The translations under genes and the position numbers were made by a program. Source: Bacteroides sp. CAG:770 (GTDB taxonomy: Bacteria > Bacteroidota > Bacteroidia > Bacteroidales > UBA932). Taken from it: a stretch of DNA of 21,083 bases. The notes under the pieces were generated by a model. The model worked only from the letters and a program-made list of their open reading frames with translations. It did not search any database and was not told the origin of the DNA. Shown here in pieces: positions 15,058 through 21,083 of this stretch. Each line of letters starts with the position of its first letter. Positions within the stretch are counted from its first letter, which is position 1. Location: contig FR890610.1 in NCBI GenBank assembly GCA_000435075.1, forward strand, positions 52,066-73,148. The letters run 5' to 3'.

Positions 15058-15702
15058 CTTGTAAAGGCCTGACCAGGTGACAAGTGACCAGATTCCGTTT
15101 ATGAGGTAGAGGCCACAGACAATCGGCATAAATACGTGTCCCACAGAGACATGCATAGCCAGCTGGAAGACATTGACCAGAAGCCATGCAATCCAGCAGT
15201 CCCATTTTTTGAGGGCCGAGAGGAACTGGGCGACAAGGATAAGCACTGTCACACAGGCATCCAGATATGGTATCGGGTCTGAAGGAATCTTGCCCGGGAA
15301 TACGACATTGCCTGCAAGGCTGATGAACCATCCCCATCCCGCCGCTATGACGAAGACTGAGGCGATGGCCAGGATGCGCTGTTTCCAGCTGAGCATTGTC
15401 ACTTTTAGGGCGCCGCTATCTTCCGAACTCTGTTCGTCTTTGCGGGGATGCGTCCACCTGTAATGTCCCAAGACATTGATTCCCAAAGATATAGGCTGCA
15501 GGAGCAAGTTGGCGTAAAGGTTCTTGTTCCAGAACATCAGTAGCAGGAGAAGCGAGTATAGATACCCTACCCAGAAATTGTATTTGCTGTTGCGCCCGGC
15601 AAGGAATACGCATGTAAGGCCCACGATGGATGTGAGCAGGTCAATGAGAAGGACGGGCGTATCCCCTCCTATAGTGAACAATGTAAAGTTTATCCAGTCC
15701 AT
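15046..15702 (-). CDS. pnuT: PnuT, thiamine transporter of the PnuC family
   Basis: Inner-membrane transporter of the PnuC family, 218 residues, probably importing thiamine given its position beside the thiamine operon. About seven hydrophobic segments are visible (GDTPVLLIDLLTSIVGLTCVF, YNFWVGYLYSLLLLLMFW, ILAIASVFVIAAGWGWFISL, LDACVTVLILVAQFLSAL and others). The family motif region is KKWDCWIAWLLVNVFQL near 165-181. PnuC (nicotinamide riboside) is the alternative, but no NAD gene is nearby. A TACGTTTG box lies 29 nt upstream of the ATG; no TPP riboswitch is visible on this strand. It is 69 nt downstream of sufB and could be partly cotranscribed. Confidence 0.85.
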   Translation of the reverse strand: MDWINFTLFTIGGDTPVLLIDLLTSIVGLTCVFLAGRNSKYNFWVGYLYSLLLLLMFWNKNLYANLLLQPISLGINVLGHYRWTHPRKDEQSSEDSGALKVTMLSWKQRILAIASVFVIAAGWGWFISLAGNVVFPGKIPSDPIPYLDACVTVLILVAQFLSALKKWDCWIAWLLVNVFQLAMHVSVGHVFMPIVCGLYLINGIWSLVTWSGLYKKKA

Positions 15703-15730
15703 TATTTTATTTCCAATTCGTTATCTGTCC

Positions 15731-15738
15731 CAAACGTA
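15731..15738 (-). promoter_or_regulatory. Candidate pnuT promoter -7 box
   Basis: The minus strand reads TACGTTTG (TAnnTTTG) 28 nt before the pnuT ATG. No clear TTG element upstream at 19-20 nt, so a weak or partial promoter. Confidence 0.4.
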
Positions 15739-15755
15739 TATCATTTGAGATTTGC

Positions 15756-15778
15756 GGGTTTGCCAGCTCGGCTAACCC
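15756..15778 (-). other. Hairpin at the sufB 3' end
   Basis: GGGTT-A-GCC and GGC-A-AACCC (minus strand) form a stem with one A/A mismatch and a 5-nt loop, overlapping the sufB stop codon (15774-15772). No T-run follows, so it is not a clear terminator; it could stabilise the sufB mRNA or attenuate read-through into pnuT. Confidence 0.45.
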
Positions 15779-17217
15779 ACTGAGCCTTCGAGTGATACTT
15801 GCAAAAGTTTCTGAGCCTCAACGGCAAATTCCATCGGCAGTTTGCTCAGGACCTCACGTGCATAGCCATTGACAATAAGCCCTACGGCATCCTCGGGGCC
15901 GATTCCGCGCTGGTTGCAATAGAAGAGCTGGTCTTCATTGATTTTGGACGTGGTGGCCTCATGCTCGACGACGGCGGTAGCATTGTCGCTCCTGACGTCA
16001 GGGAAGGTATGCGCTCCGCAGAGCGAACCGATAAGCAGGCTGTCGCACTGCGAGAAGTTTCGGGCCCCGGCTGCTCCAGGAAGCATTCTGACGAGACCGC
16101 GGTAGCTGTTCTGGCTGTGTCCGGCAGAGATTCCTTTGCTGACGATGCGGCTCTTGGTTCCTTTTCCTACGTGAATCATTTTCGTTCCGGTATCGGCCTG
16201 CTGGTAGTTGTTGGTCACGGCGACTGAGTAGAATTCTGATGAGGAGTAGTCTCCCTTGAGAATGGTGCTCGGATACTTCCATGTGATGGCGGATCCGGTC
16301 TCGACCTGAGTCCATGACAGATGTGCGCCTTCCATACATATTCCCCTCTTGGTCACGAGGTTAAGGATTCCTCCCTTTCCGTTTTCATCACCCGGATACC
16401 AGTTCTGGACCGTGCTGTACTTGACATCGGCATCTTTCAGGGCGATAATCTCCACGACTGCCGCATGAAGTTGGTTCTCGTCGCGCATAGGAGCGGTGCA
16501 GCCCTCCATATAACTCAATGTCGAACCTTCGTCAGCAACGATGAGAGTACGCTCGAACTGGCCGGTTCCCTTCGCATTGATACGGAAATAACTGGAGAGT
16601 TCCATCGGGCAGCGCACGCCTTTCGGAATGTAGCAGAATGAGCCGTCGCTGAAAACGGCTGAGTTCAATGCCGCAAAGTAGTTGTCGCCTGACGGAACGA
16701 CTGTCGCAAGATATTTGCGCACCAGGTCAGGATGTTCCTTTACGGCCTCGCTGAACGAGCAGAAGATGATTCCCCTCTCGGCGAGTTCCTTGCGGAACGT
16801 CGTAGCCACTGATACTGAGTCGAATACAGCATCGACTGCAGTCACGCCTGCCAGGATTTCACGTTCTTTCAGAGGAATTCCGAGCTTGTCGAAAGTCTCT
16901 GCCAGTTTCGGATCTATCTCCTTCGGCCTGTCAGCATCCTTTTTAGGCGCAGCATAGTATATAATATCCTGATAATCAATATGTGGCATGTCCAGATGGC
17001 CCCATTCAGGCATTTCCATCTTCTGCCACTTGCGGAAAGCGTCCAGGCGGAAGTCAAGCAGCCACTGTGGTTCACTTTTCCGTTCAGAAATCATGCGTAC
17101 GATGTCCTCGTTCAGGCCTTTTGGAATAAAGTCCTGGTCAACGTCGGTGACGAATCCTTCTTTATATTCTTTCTTCGTTATATCCTGAAGAAGTTCCTTT
17201 TCTTCGTTAATGTCCAT
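15772..17217 (-). CDS. sufB: SufB, Fe-S cluster assembly scaffold
   Basis: Core scaffold of the SufBC2D complex on which Fe-S clusters are built. I start it at the ATG at 17217 (MDINEEKELLQDITKKEYKE), 481 residues, as SufB usually is; an ATG at 17310 would add 31 residues and would overlap the promoter at 17280-17311. Typical segments: LDFRLDAFRKW, VPSGDNYFAALNSAVFSDGS, CPMELSSYFRIN, GCTAPMRDENQLHAAVVEI, HLSWTQVETGSAITWKYPS and the C-terminal HEATTSKINEDQLFYCNQRG. It has its own promoter, and sufC/sufD are 7.4 kb downstream on the same strand. Confidence 0.97.
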   Translation of the reverse strand: MDINEEKELLQDITKKEYKEGFVTDVDQDFIPKGLNEDIVRMISERKSEPQWLLDFRLDAFRKWQKMEMPEWGHLDMPHIDYQDIIYYAAPKKDADRPKEIDPKLAETFDKLGIPLKEREILAGVTAVDAVFDSVSVATTFRKELAERGIIFCSFSEAVKEHPDLVRKYLATVVPSGDNYFAALNSAVFSDGSFCYIPKGVRCPMELSSYFRINAKGTGQFERTLIVADEGSTLSYMEGCTAPMRDENQLHAAVVEIIALKDADVKYSTVQNWYPGDENGKGGILNLVTKRGICMEGAHLSWTQVETGSAITWKYPSTILKGDYSSSEFYSVAVTNNYQQADTGTKMIHVGKGTKSRIVSKGISAGHSQNSYRGLVRMLPGAAGARNFSQCDSLLIGSLCGAHTFPDVRSDNATAVVEHEATTSKINEDQLFYCNQRGIGPEDAVGLIVNGYAREVLSKLPMEFAVEAQKLLQVSLEGSVG

Positions 17218-17279
17218 ATAGTTACAATCTATCACAAGTTGCAGTCGCCCGAATCCGAAATCCCGGCACTGCGAATTTA

Positions 17280-17311
17280 CAAAGTTAGCATTTTCACAAG
17301 ACAGTAGCAAA
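17280..17311 (-). promoter_or_regulatory. sufB promoter (TTTG-N20-TAACTTTG)
   Basis: On the minus strand TTTG (17311-17308) and TAACTTTG (17287-17280) are 20 nt apart, an excellent match to the Bacteroidota consensus. The TTTG is itself the end of a second TAACTTTG (17315-17308), so the box is duplicated and could give two start sites. The expected leader is about 55-60 nt. Confidence 0.7.
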
Positions 17312-17335
17312 GTTAGAAGTTGCCAATGTTGACCT

Positions 17336-18424
17336 TCAGCGTCCGGAAGTCATTGACATTGACACTCCAAGCAGGTCGGCAAGAACTATTGCAGTCATTG
17401 CCTCGACAACGGGTGGCGTGCGCAGGGCGAAGCAGGCATCGTGGCGGCCGCCGATTTCCAGACTCGTCATCTGTCCGGTAGCCACATTCATGGTTTCCTG
17501 AGTCTTTCCGATACTGGATGTTGGCTTGAAAGCCACCCTGAAAATCAACGGGTTACCATTCGTCAAGCCACCATTGATTCCGCCAGCTCCATTCTTCGAC
17601 GGACGGAACATGAGATTTTGTCCGTGGATTCCGGCATCTGCTCCAGCATTGACCTTTTCCTGTATGTCCAGCGGGTCATTGTGCTCCGATCCGGTCATTC
17701 TCGCGGCTGCGAATCCGTCTCCAAATTCTATTCCGCGGACTCCGGGGATGGAGAATATCGCATGTGAGACAAGTGATTCTACTGAGTCGAAGAACGGTTC
17801 CCCAAGGCCAACAGGCAGGCCCGTAACGGTACATTCCACAATTCCTCCGACAGAATCCCGCTCGGAGATGGCCTTGTCCAGGACCTCGCGCCAGAGTTCG
17901 GAATCAGACAGTTTGCCGGCATTGACCTTTCCCTGTAGAGCCTCTTCACGGCTCACGCCTCCGACTTCTGTCACTCTGGCATTGATGGTGAAACCGCACA
18001 TTTTTTTTGCGACGGTTCCGGCTGCGACGATTGGGAGAGTGAGTCTTCCGGAGAAGTGTCCTCCTCCACGCGAGTCATTGAATCCCAGCCACTTGGCATT
18101 GGCAGTGTAATCGGCATGGCCCGGACGGGGGACATCCTTGAACTGTTTATAGTCATCCGGCCTGACATTCCCGTTGCGGAAGATTATAGTCATGGGAGCG
18201 CCTGTTGTGAAGCCGTCCAGCACCCCGCTAAGTATCTCAGGTTCATCGGTTTCCACTCTCGGTGTCGTTCCTTTGGCACCGCTTTTTCTCCTCAGGATGT
18301 CCGGCATGAAGTCCGATTCAGACACCGGCAGGCCAGGACGTACTCCGTCGAGCACTACCCCTATCGCTTTCCCATGAGATTCTCCGAAGATGGAGACTCT
18401 GAATATTCTGCCGAATGTGTTCAT
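17336..18424 (-). CDS. aroC: Chorismate synthase
   Basis: Flavin-dependent enzyme that converts EPSP to chorismate, the final shikimate-pathway step. 362 residues, normal. Motifs: GESHGKAIGVVLDGVRPG (15-32), RVETDEPEILSGVLDGFTTG, RPGHADYTANAKW, DSRGGGHFSGRLT and the C-terminal GRHDACFALRTPPVVEAM. Its start is 12 nt after the AroD-AroA fusion stop, so it is the second gene of that transcript. The last codons run over two overlapping CATTGAC words (17351-17363). Possible terminator not seen; sufB starts its own promoter right after. Confidence 0.97.
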   Translation of the reverse strand: MNTFGRIFRVSIFGESHGKAIGVVLDGVRPGLPVSESDFMPDILRRKSGAKGTTPRVETDEPEILSGVLDGFTTGAPMTIIFRNGNVRPDDYKQFKDVPRPGHADYTANAKWLGFNDSRGGGHFSGRLTLPIVAAGTVAKKMCGFTINARVTEVGGVSREEALQGKVNAGKLSDSELWREVLDKAISERDSVGGIVECTVTGLPVGLGEPFFDSVESLVSHAIFSIPGVRGIEFGDGFAAARMTGSEHNDPLDIQEKVNAGADAGIHGQNLMFRPSKNGAGGINGGLTNGNPLIFRVAFKPTSSIGKTQETMNVATGQMTSLEIGGRHDACFALRTPPVVEAMTAIVLADLLGVSMSMTSGR

Positions 18425-18436
18425 ATTGTCTATTAT

Positions 18437-20830
18437 TTACAGTTTTCCGAAAAGTTCCATGAAGGTCGGGAAGGACTTGGACACGCATTCGATGTCGTCA
18501 ATGACTATCGGTCCGTCTGCGCCCAGTTCCGCCACTTTCAGCGCCATTACCATTCTGTGGTCGTGGCTTGAAGTGTAGTTTCCGCCTTTGAGAAGGTGGC
18601 CGGTGAGGCATCTCTGAGCCAGCGAATGGCCTTCGATTATCATCTTGTCGCCTGATATTCTGGCCTTTACGCCAAGTTGTACCAGCATTGACAATATCGC
18701 TTGAGCTCTGTCGCTTTCCTTGTTTGCAAGTCTTCCCACACCTGCGATTCTGCTGGTCCCCTGGCAGAATGCGGCGAGTACTGCGGCTATCGGGAAGAGG
18801 TCGGGGCAATTGTTCGCGTCCACATCAAAGGCATTGAGAGGGGCTTTCTGGACGTGGATTACTCCGCGCGGGTCGTCGTCGCCCATCTGGGACAGGCTCG
18901 CTCCGGCTTCCATGAGGATATCCATTATGGAGAGGTCGGCCTGCAGGGACTTGGTGTCCAGGCCTGAGACATTGACCTTTCCGAAAATTGCTCCTGCGAC
19001 GAGGAAGTTCGCTGCTGAACTCCAGTCGCCTTCGATGTCCATATCCGTGGCCTTGTAACTTTGTCCGCCCTTGATGTGCAGTACGATTTCGGTGCAGTCG
19101 TTCCAGTCCTGGGACTCAGCGAATTCAGGGCCGCCTTCCATGTCGCACCATATTTTCACGCCGAATGCCTTGAGCACGTCCATTGTTATGAAGAGGTATG
19201 GTATGCTCTTCGGCTCAGTCAGTCTGATGACCGTATCTTCCTGTAACAGAGGCAGTGCCATAAGCAGTCCTGTTATCAGTTGCGATCCGCCTGACCCTGA
19301 TACGGTAACTTTTCCGCCTTCGAGTTTTCCGGAAATTGTCAGTGGCACGTGCACTTCAGAGAAAGATTCCTGCCCTGTCCCGGAGATGGTTTCGAGTCTG
19401 ACGCCGAATGCGCCCATGATGTCCCTGGCGCCTTTCAATGGCCTTCTTGTCAATGTCCCTTCGCCGCTCACTGTGGCGTTTCCGTCGCCGAGCACCGCCA
19501 TCAGCGGAATCATCAGTCGTGCAAGAAGTCCGGACTCACCGGCATTGATGGTTTCCAGCTCCAATGCTGCCACGCCGCGTCCTTTTATTGTCAATGTCGA
19601 GCTGTCCTTGACTACTTTTCCCTCTTTATATGCCAGTCCCACAGTCACTTCCGCGCCAAGTGCCCTGGCAACGGAGATGGCGGATTCGTTGTCGCCACAT
19701 GGTGAGTATCCGTTCAATGTCGTCGTCCCTTCTGCCAATGCTGCCGCGATTATTGCCCGCTGTGCAAAGCTTTTGGATGAGGGCATCTGGATTTCGGCTG
19801 CGCCGGGGCCGTTGTCAATGTCAGAGGAGGTTTCTGTTTCTTCGGAGGCGTCATTAGCGGTCGCTTTGACTGTCGCTTCGGCGGTCTTGAGGCTGTCGGC
19901 GTTTAGGCGACCTGCACAGAGACGGTCGGCAGCAGTTCCGGCAGCATTGACATTGACGCAATTCCCATATACGATGTCGCGCATTTCTCTGGTCGTCATT
20001 TGTCCAGGGGCAGCGGCATCTGCCTCATTCAGTGAGGCATAGGTGAACGGTGCTCCTTTGGCCAGGCATTGTATTCTGGATGTTTTTCCGGCGTCGCCCA
20101 TTGCGAATGCGATGAGTTTGGCAGGGTCGAAGTGGTCATAGAGGGAGAGGACCCGGTCCACGTCCGGGCTCTGGTTGTCGCCTGTGCATGGCGCGGCCAT
20201 GGTGACTATTTTCGCGATGTCGGCTCCGATGGCGAAGCACTTCTCTGTCAATGCCTTAAGGGCTTCTGCGGAGTCGGTCCCGTTAAAATCGTGGTATGAT
20301 CTGACGAACACGGTACCGTTTTCTCTGGTTTCTCTTCTGAGCCGTTTCGACATCATCGGAGGGGCTTCGATTTCCAGATCAACAAATGCCGCTCCCGCGT
20401 GTATTGCCGTTATCAGTTTGGATTCGACTTCCTGCGAGGCTTTCCTCTCAAGTTTCCTGTCGTCCTGCTGGTGACTGCCAGTTTCCTGCCGGCTGGCTTG
20501 CACGTGACATTGTCGGTTTTCATATGAGGTACCGATCCGGTCAACCTGAAGGTCGTCCGAAATGTTTTCCTGAAGGTGTCCATGCTGAACATTCCGCGAG
20601 GTCCCGTTTCCGTGCTGGTGTCCCGCAAGTGTCTGTGACAGACGTTCTTTCACTGCATTGATGCGGCAGGTGGCGACCAGCGGCACATCCGATGTCGAAA
20701 ACAGTTCTTCTATCTCATCCATGGTCAGCGGGCAGCTGTCCAGCCTGATTTCAGCCATTTCCACGTCCCCGCTTTCCAGTATCGCATAGATTTCGTCTAT
20801 CGTCTTATTTTGTATTGTCGTGCAAATCAT
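18437..20830 (-). CDS. Bifunctional 3-dehydroquinate dehydratase (type I) / EPSP synthase fusion
   Basis: One 797-residue protein joins AroD (dehydroquinate to dehydroshikimate) and AroA (shikimate-3-phosphate plus PEP to EPSP). AroD part, about 1-290: EIRLD (27-31), VATCRI, H180 in SYHDF, Schiff-base K207 in GADIAKIVTMA, R252 in MGDAGKTSR and Q277 in PGQMTT, all intact. Residues about 62-132 are a polar His/Gln/Asn/Asp-rich insert (20435-20647) between strand 2 and helix 3. A linker of about 290-345 is Ala/Thr/Asp-rich. AroA part, about 346-797: K353/R358 in PSSKSFAQRA, GSGGSQLITGLL, D677 in NNCPDLFP, E705 in LANKESDRA and the C-terminal IECVSKSFPTF. Both active sites look complete. Transcribed with aroC from the promoter at 20853-20883. 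Confidence 0.93.
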   Translation of the reverse strand: MICTTIQNKTIDEIYAILESGDVEMAEIRLDSCPLTMDEIEELFSTSDVPLVATCRINAVKERLSQTLAGHQHGNGTSRNVQHGHLQENISDDLQVDRIGTSYENRQCHVQASRQETGSHQQDDRKLERKASQEVESKLITAIHAGAAFVDLEIEAPPMMSKRLRRETRENGTVFVRSYHDFNGTDSAEALKALTEKCFAIGADIAKIVTMAAPCTGDNQSPDVDRVLSLYDHFDPAKLIAFAMGDAGKTSRIQCLAKGAPFTYASLNEADAAAPGQMTTREMRDIVYGNCVNVNAAGTAADRLCAGRLNADSLKTAEATVKATANDASEETETSSDIDNGPGAAEIQMPSSKSFAQRAIIAAALAEGTTTLNGYSPCGDNESAISVARALGAEVTVGLAYKEGKVVKDSSTLTIKGRGVAALELETINAGESGLLARLMIPLMAVLGDGNATVSGEGTLTRRPLKGARDIMGAFGVRLETISGTGQESFSEVHVPLTISGKLEGGKVTVSGSGGSQLITGLLMALPLLQEDTVIRLTEPKSIPYLFITMDVLKAFGVKIWCDMEGGPEFAESQDWNDCTEIVLHIKGGQSYKATDMDIEGDWSSAANFLVAGAIFGKVNVSGLDTKSLQADLSIMDILMEAGASLSQMGDDDPRGVIHVQKAPLNAFDVDANNCPDLFPIAAVLAAFCQGTSRIAGVGRLANKESDRAQAILSMLVQLGVKARISGDKMIIEGHSLAQRCLTGHLLKGGNYTSSHDHRMVMALKVAELGADGPIVIDDIECVSKSFPTFMELFGKL

Positions 20831-20852
20831 TGTCTAATTTTTTCTTAACCCA

Positions 20853-20883
20853 CAAAGATACCTTTTTTTCGTATTCGGAGCAA
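20853..20883 (-). promoter_or_regulatory. Promoter of the AroD-AroA/aroC transcript (TTG-N20-TATCTTTG)
   Basis: On the minus strand TTG (20883-20881) and TATCTTTG (20860-20853) are 20 nt apart, 23 nt before the ATG at 20830. Both elements and spacing match the Bacteroidota consensus. Confidence 0.7.
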
Positions 20884-20930
20884 CGAGTCACCGCCAGGAC
20901 TGAAATTGCCGGACGGTAAACGGGATGGCG

Positions 20931-21083
20931 GGACGGCGCCACGGGCACATTCGTAACACATTGATAATCAAGTACCATTTAATTTGAGTGTGGATTATCG
21001 ACCTTTTTTTGGCCGGAAATCCACACGTCATTTTATAACGCACTGAAAACCAATCATTTCCAAAAACTCATGTGGCGCCGTCC
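20931..21083. repeat. 153-bp inverted-repeat-bounded element at the right edge (MITE-like or structured)
   Basis: GGACGGCGCCAC (20931-20942) and GTGGCGCCGTCC (21072-21083) are perfect 12-bp inverted repeats bounding 129 bp. Inside, GTGTGGATT (20988-20996) and AATCCACAC (21018-21026) form a 9-bp perfect inverted repeat with a T-rich 21-nt loop, and TTGATAATCAA (20961-20971) is an 11-bp palindrome. No ORF is convincing here. The right arm ends exactly at the window edge, so a target duplication cannot be checked. It may be a mobile miniature element, an IS end or a structured RNA region; I cannot decide. Confidence 0.45.

Larger units (their letters stand above)
17..20253. repeat. Dispersed heptamer family GTCAATG/CATTGAC
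   Basis: By eye I count 23 GTCAATG and 28 CATTGAC, about 51 in all, from position 17 to 20253. Random expectation in 21 kb at balanced composition is 2-3. The word occurs in most genes of both orientations, in several codon phases (Ile-Asp, Leu-Thr, Ser-Met, Val-Asn), and in intergenic DNA at 3312-3428. It is absent from 3429-6050 (pgk, menG). The base after GTCAATG is C, T or A, not G, in the copies I checked. Tandem overlapping copies lie at 17351-17363 and 19944-19956. Confidence 0.8.

Noticed and set aside
17218..17310. Upstream ATG for sufB
   Set aside because: It would overlap the duplicated TAACTTTG promoter boxes and add 31 non-family residues.
19071..20042. 323-codon plus-strand open frame opposite the AroD-AroA gene
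   Set aside because: Shadow of the real gene; composition Ser/Pro/Ala-rich, no motif, and the minus-strand protein has all catalytic residues.
17..20253. CRISPR array or tandem repeat as an explanation for the recurring heptamer
   Set aside because: Spacing is irregular (6 bp to 2.6 kb), the unit is only 7 bp and most copies are inside genes.
20435..20647. Frameshifted pair creating the AroD insert
   Set aside because: No alternative frame across the segment restores a typical AroD helix sequence by eye; kept as a question for read data rather than called a frameshift.
1..21083. tRNA, rRNA, prophage or IS transposase genes
   Set aside because: I looked for cloverleaf ends, integrase and transposase motifs on both strands and saw none.

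Overview
The window looks like a piece of a Bacteroidales (Bacteroidota) chromosome. Three things point there: upstream regions with the Bacteroidota-type promoter (TTG, about 20 nt, TAnnTTTG), a TolC/lipoprotein-adaptor efflux pair, and a thiamine gene set with PnuT and the Bacteroides-like order thiS-thiE-thiG-thiH-thiF-tenI. Base composition is about half GC. I cannot name the genus. Genes are dense, and no gene-free stretch exceeds 300 bases.

Layout, left to right. Positions 1-2157 (minus): an efflux adaptor lipoprotein cut by the left edge, preceded in its transcript by a TolC-family outer-membrane protein. Positions 2330-4727 (minus): lgt and pgk, with a clear intrinsic terminator after pgk. 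Positions 4911-8406 (minus): sufC, a short sufD, an RlmI-like methyltransferase and menG, closely packed. Positions 8407-8685: divergent promoters and a TPP riboswitch. Positions 8686-15016 (plus): a nine-gene thiamine operon (class I methyltransferase, tenA, thiD, thiS, thiE, thiG, thiH, thiF, tenI) ending in a hairpin terminator. Positions 15046-15702 (minus): pnuT. Positions 15772-17217 (minus): sufB. Positions 17336-20830 (minus): aroC and a fused AroD-AroA gene. Positions 20831-21083: a promoter and an inverted-repeat element reaching the right edge.

How the genes work together. The thiamine operon makes the thiazole moiety (ThiS, ThiF, ThiG, ThiH, TenI), phosphorylates HMP-P (ThiD), couples the two halves (ThiE) and salvages the pyrimidine (TenA). 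It lacks thiC, the de novo pyrimidine synthase. PnuT probably imports thiamine. SufB, SufC and SufD form the Fe-S assembly scaffold needed by ThiH, but their genes are split into two blocks by the thiamine module. AroD-AroA and AroC cover three steps of the shikimate pathway.

The most unexpected signal is a DNA word: GTCAATG or its complement CATTGAC occurs about 51 times by eye in 21 kb, where 2-3 are expected by chance. It appears on both strands, in several codon phases and in intergenic DNA. This looks like a genome-wide functional DNA motif (uptake, Chi-like, methylation or architectural). Other leads are an uncharacterised methyltransferase that opens the riboswitch-controlled operon, a SufD without its N-terminal region, an unusual AroD-AroA fusion with a His/Gln-rich insert, and a ThiF without zinc-site cysteines.
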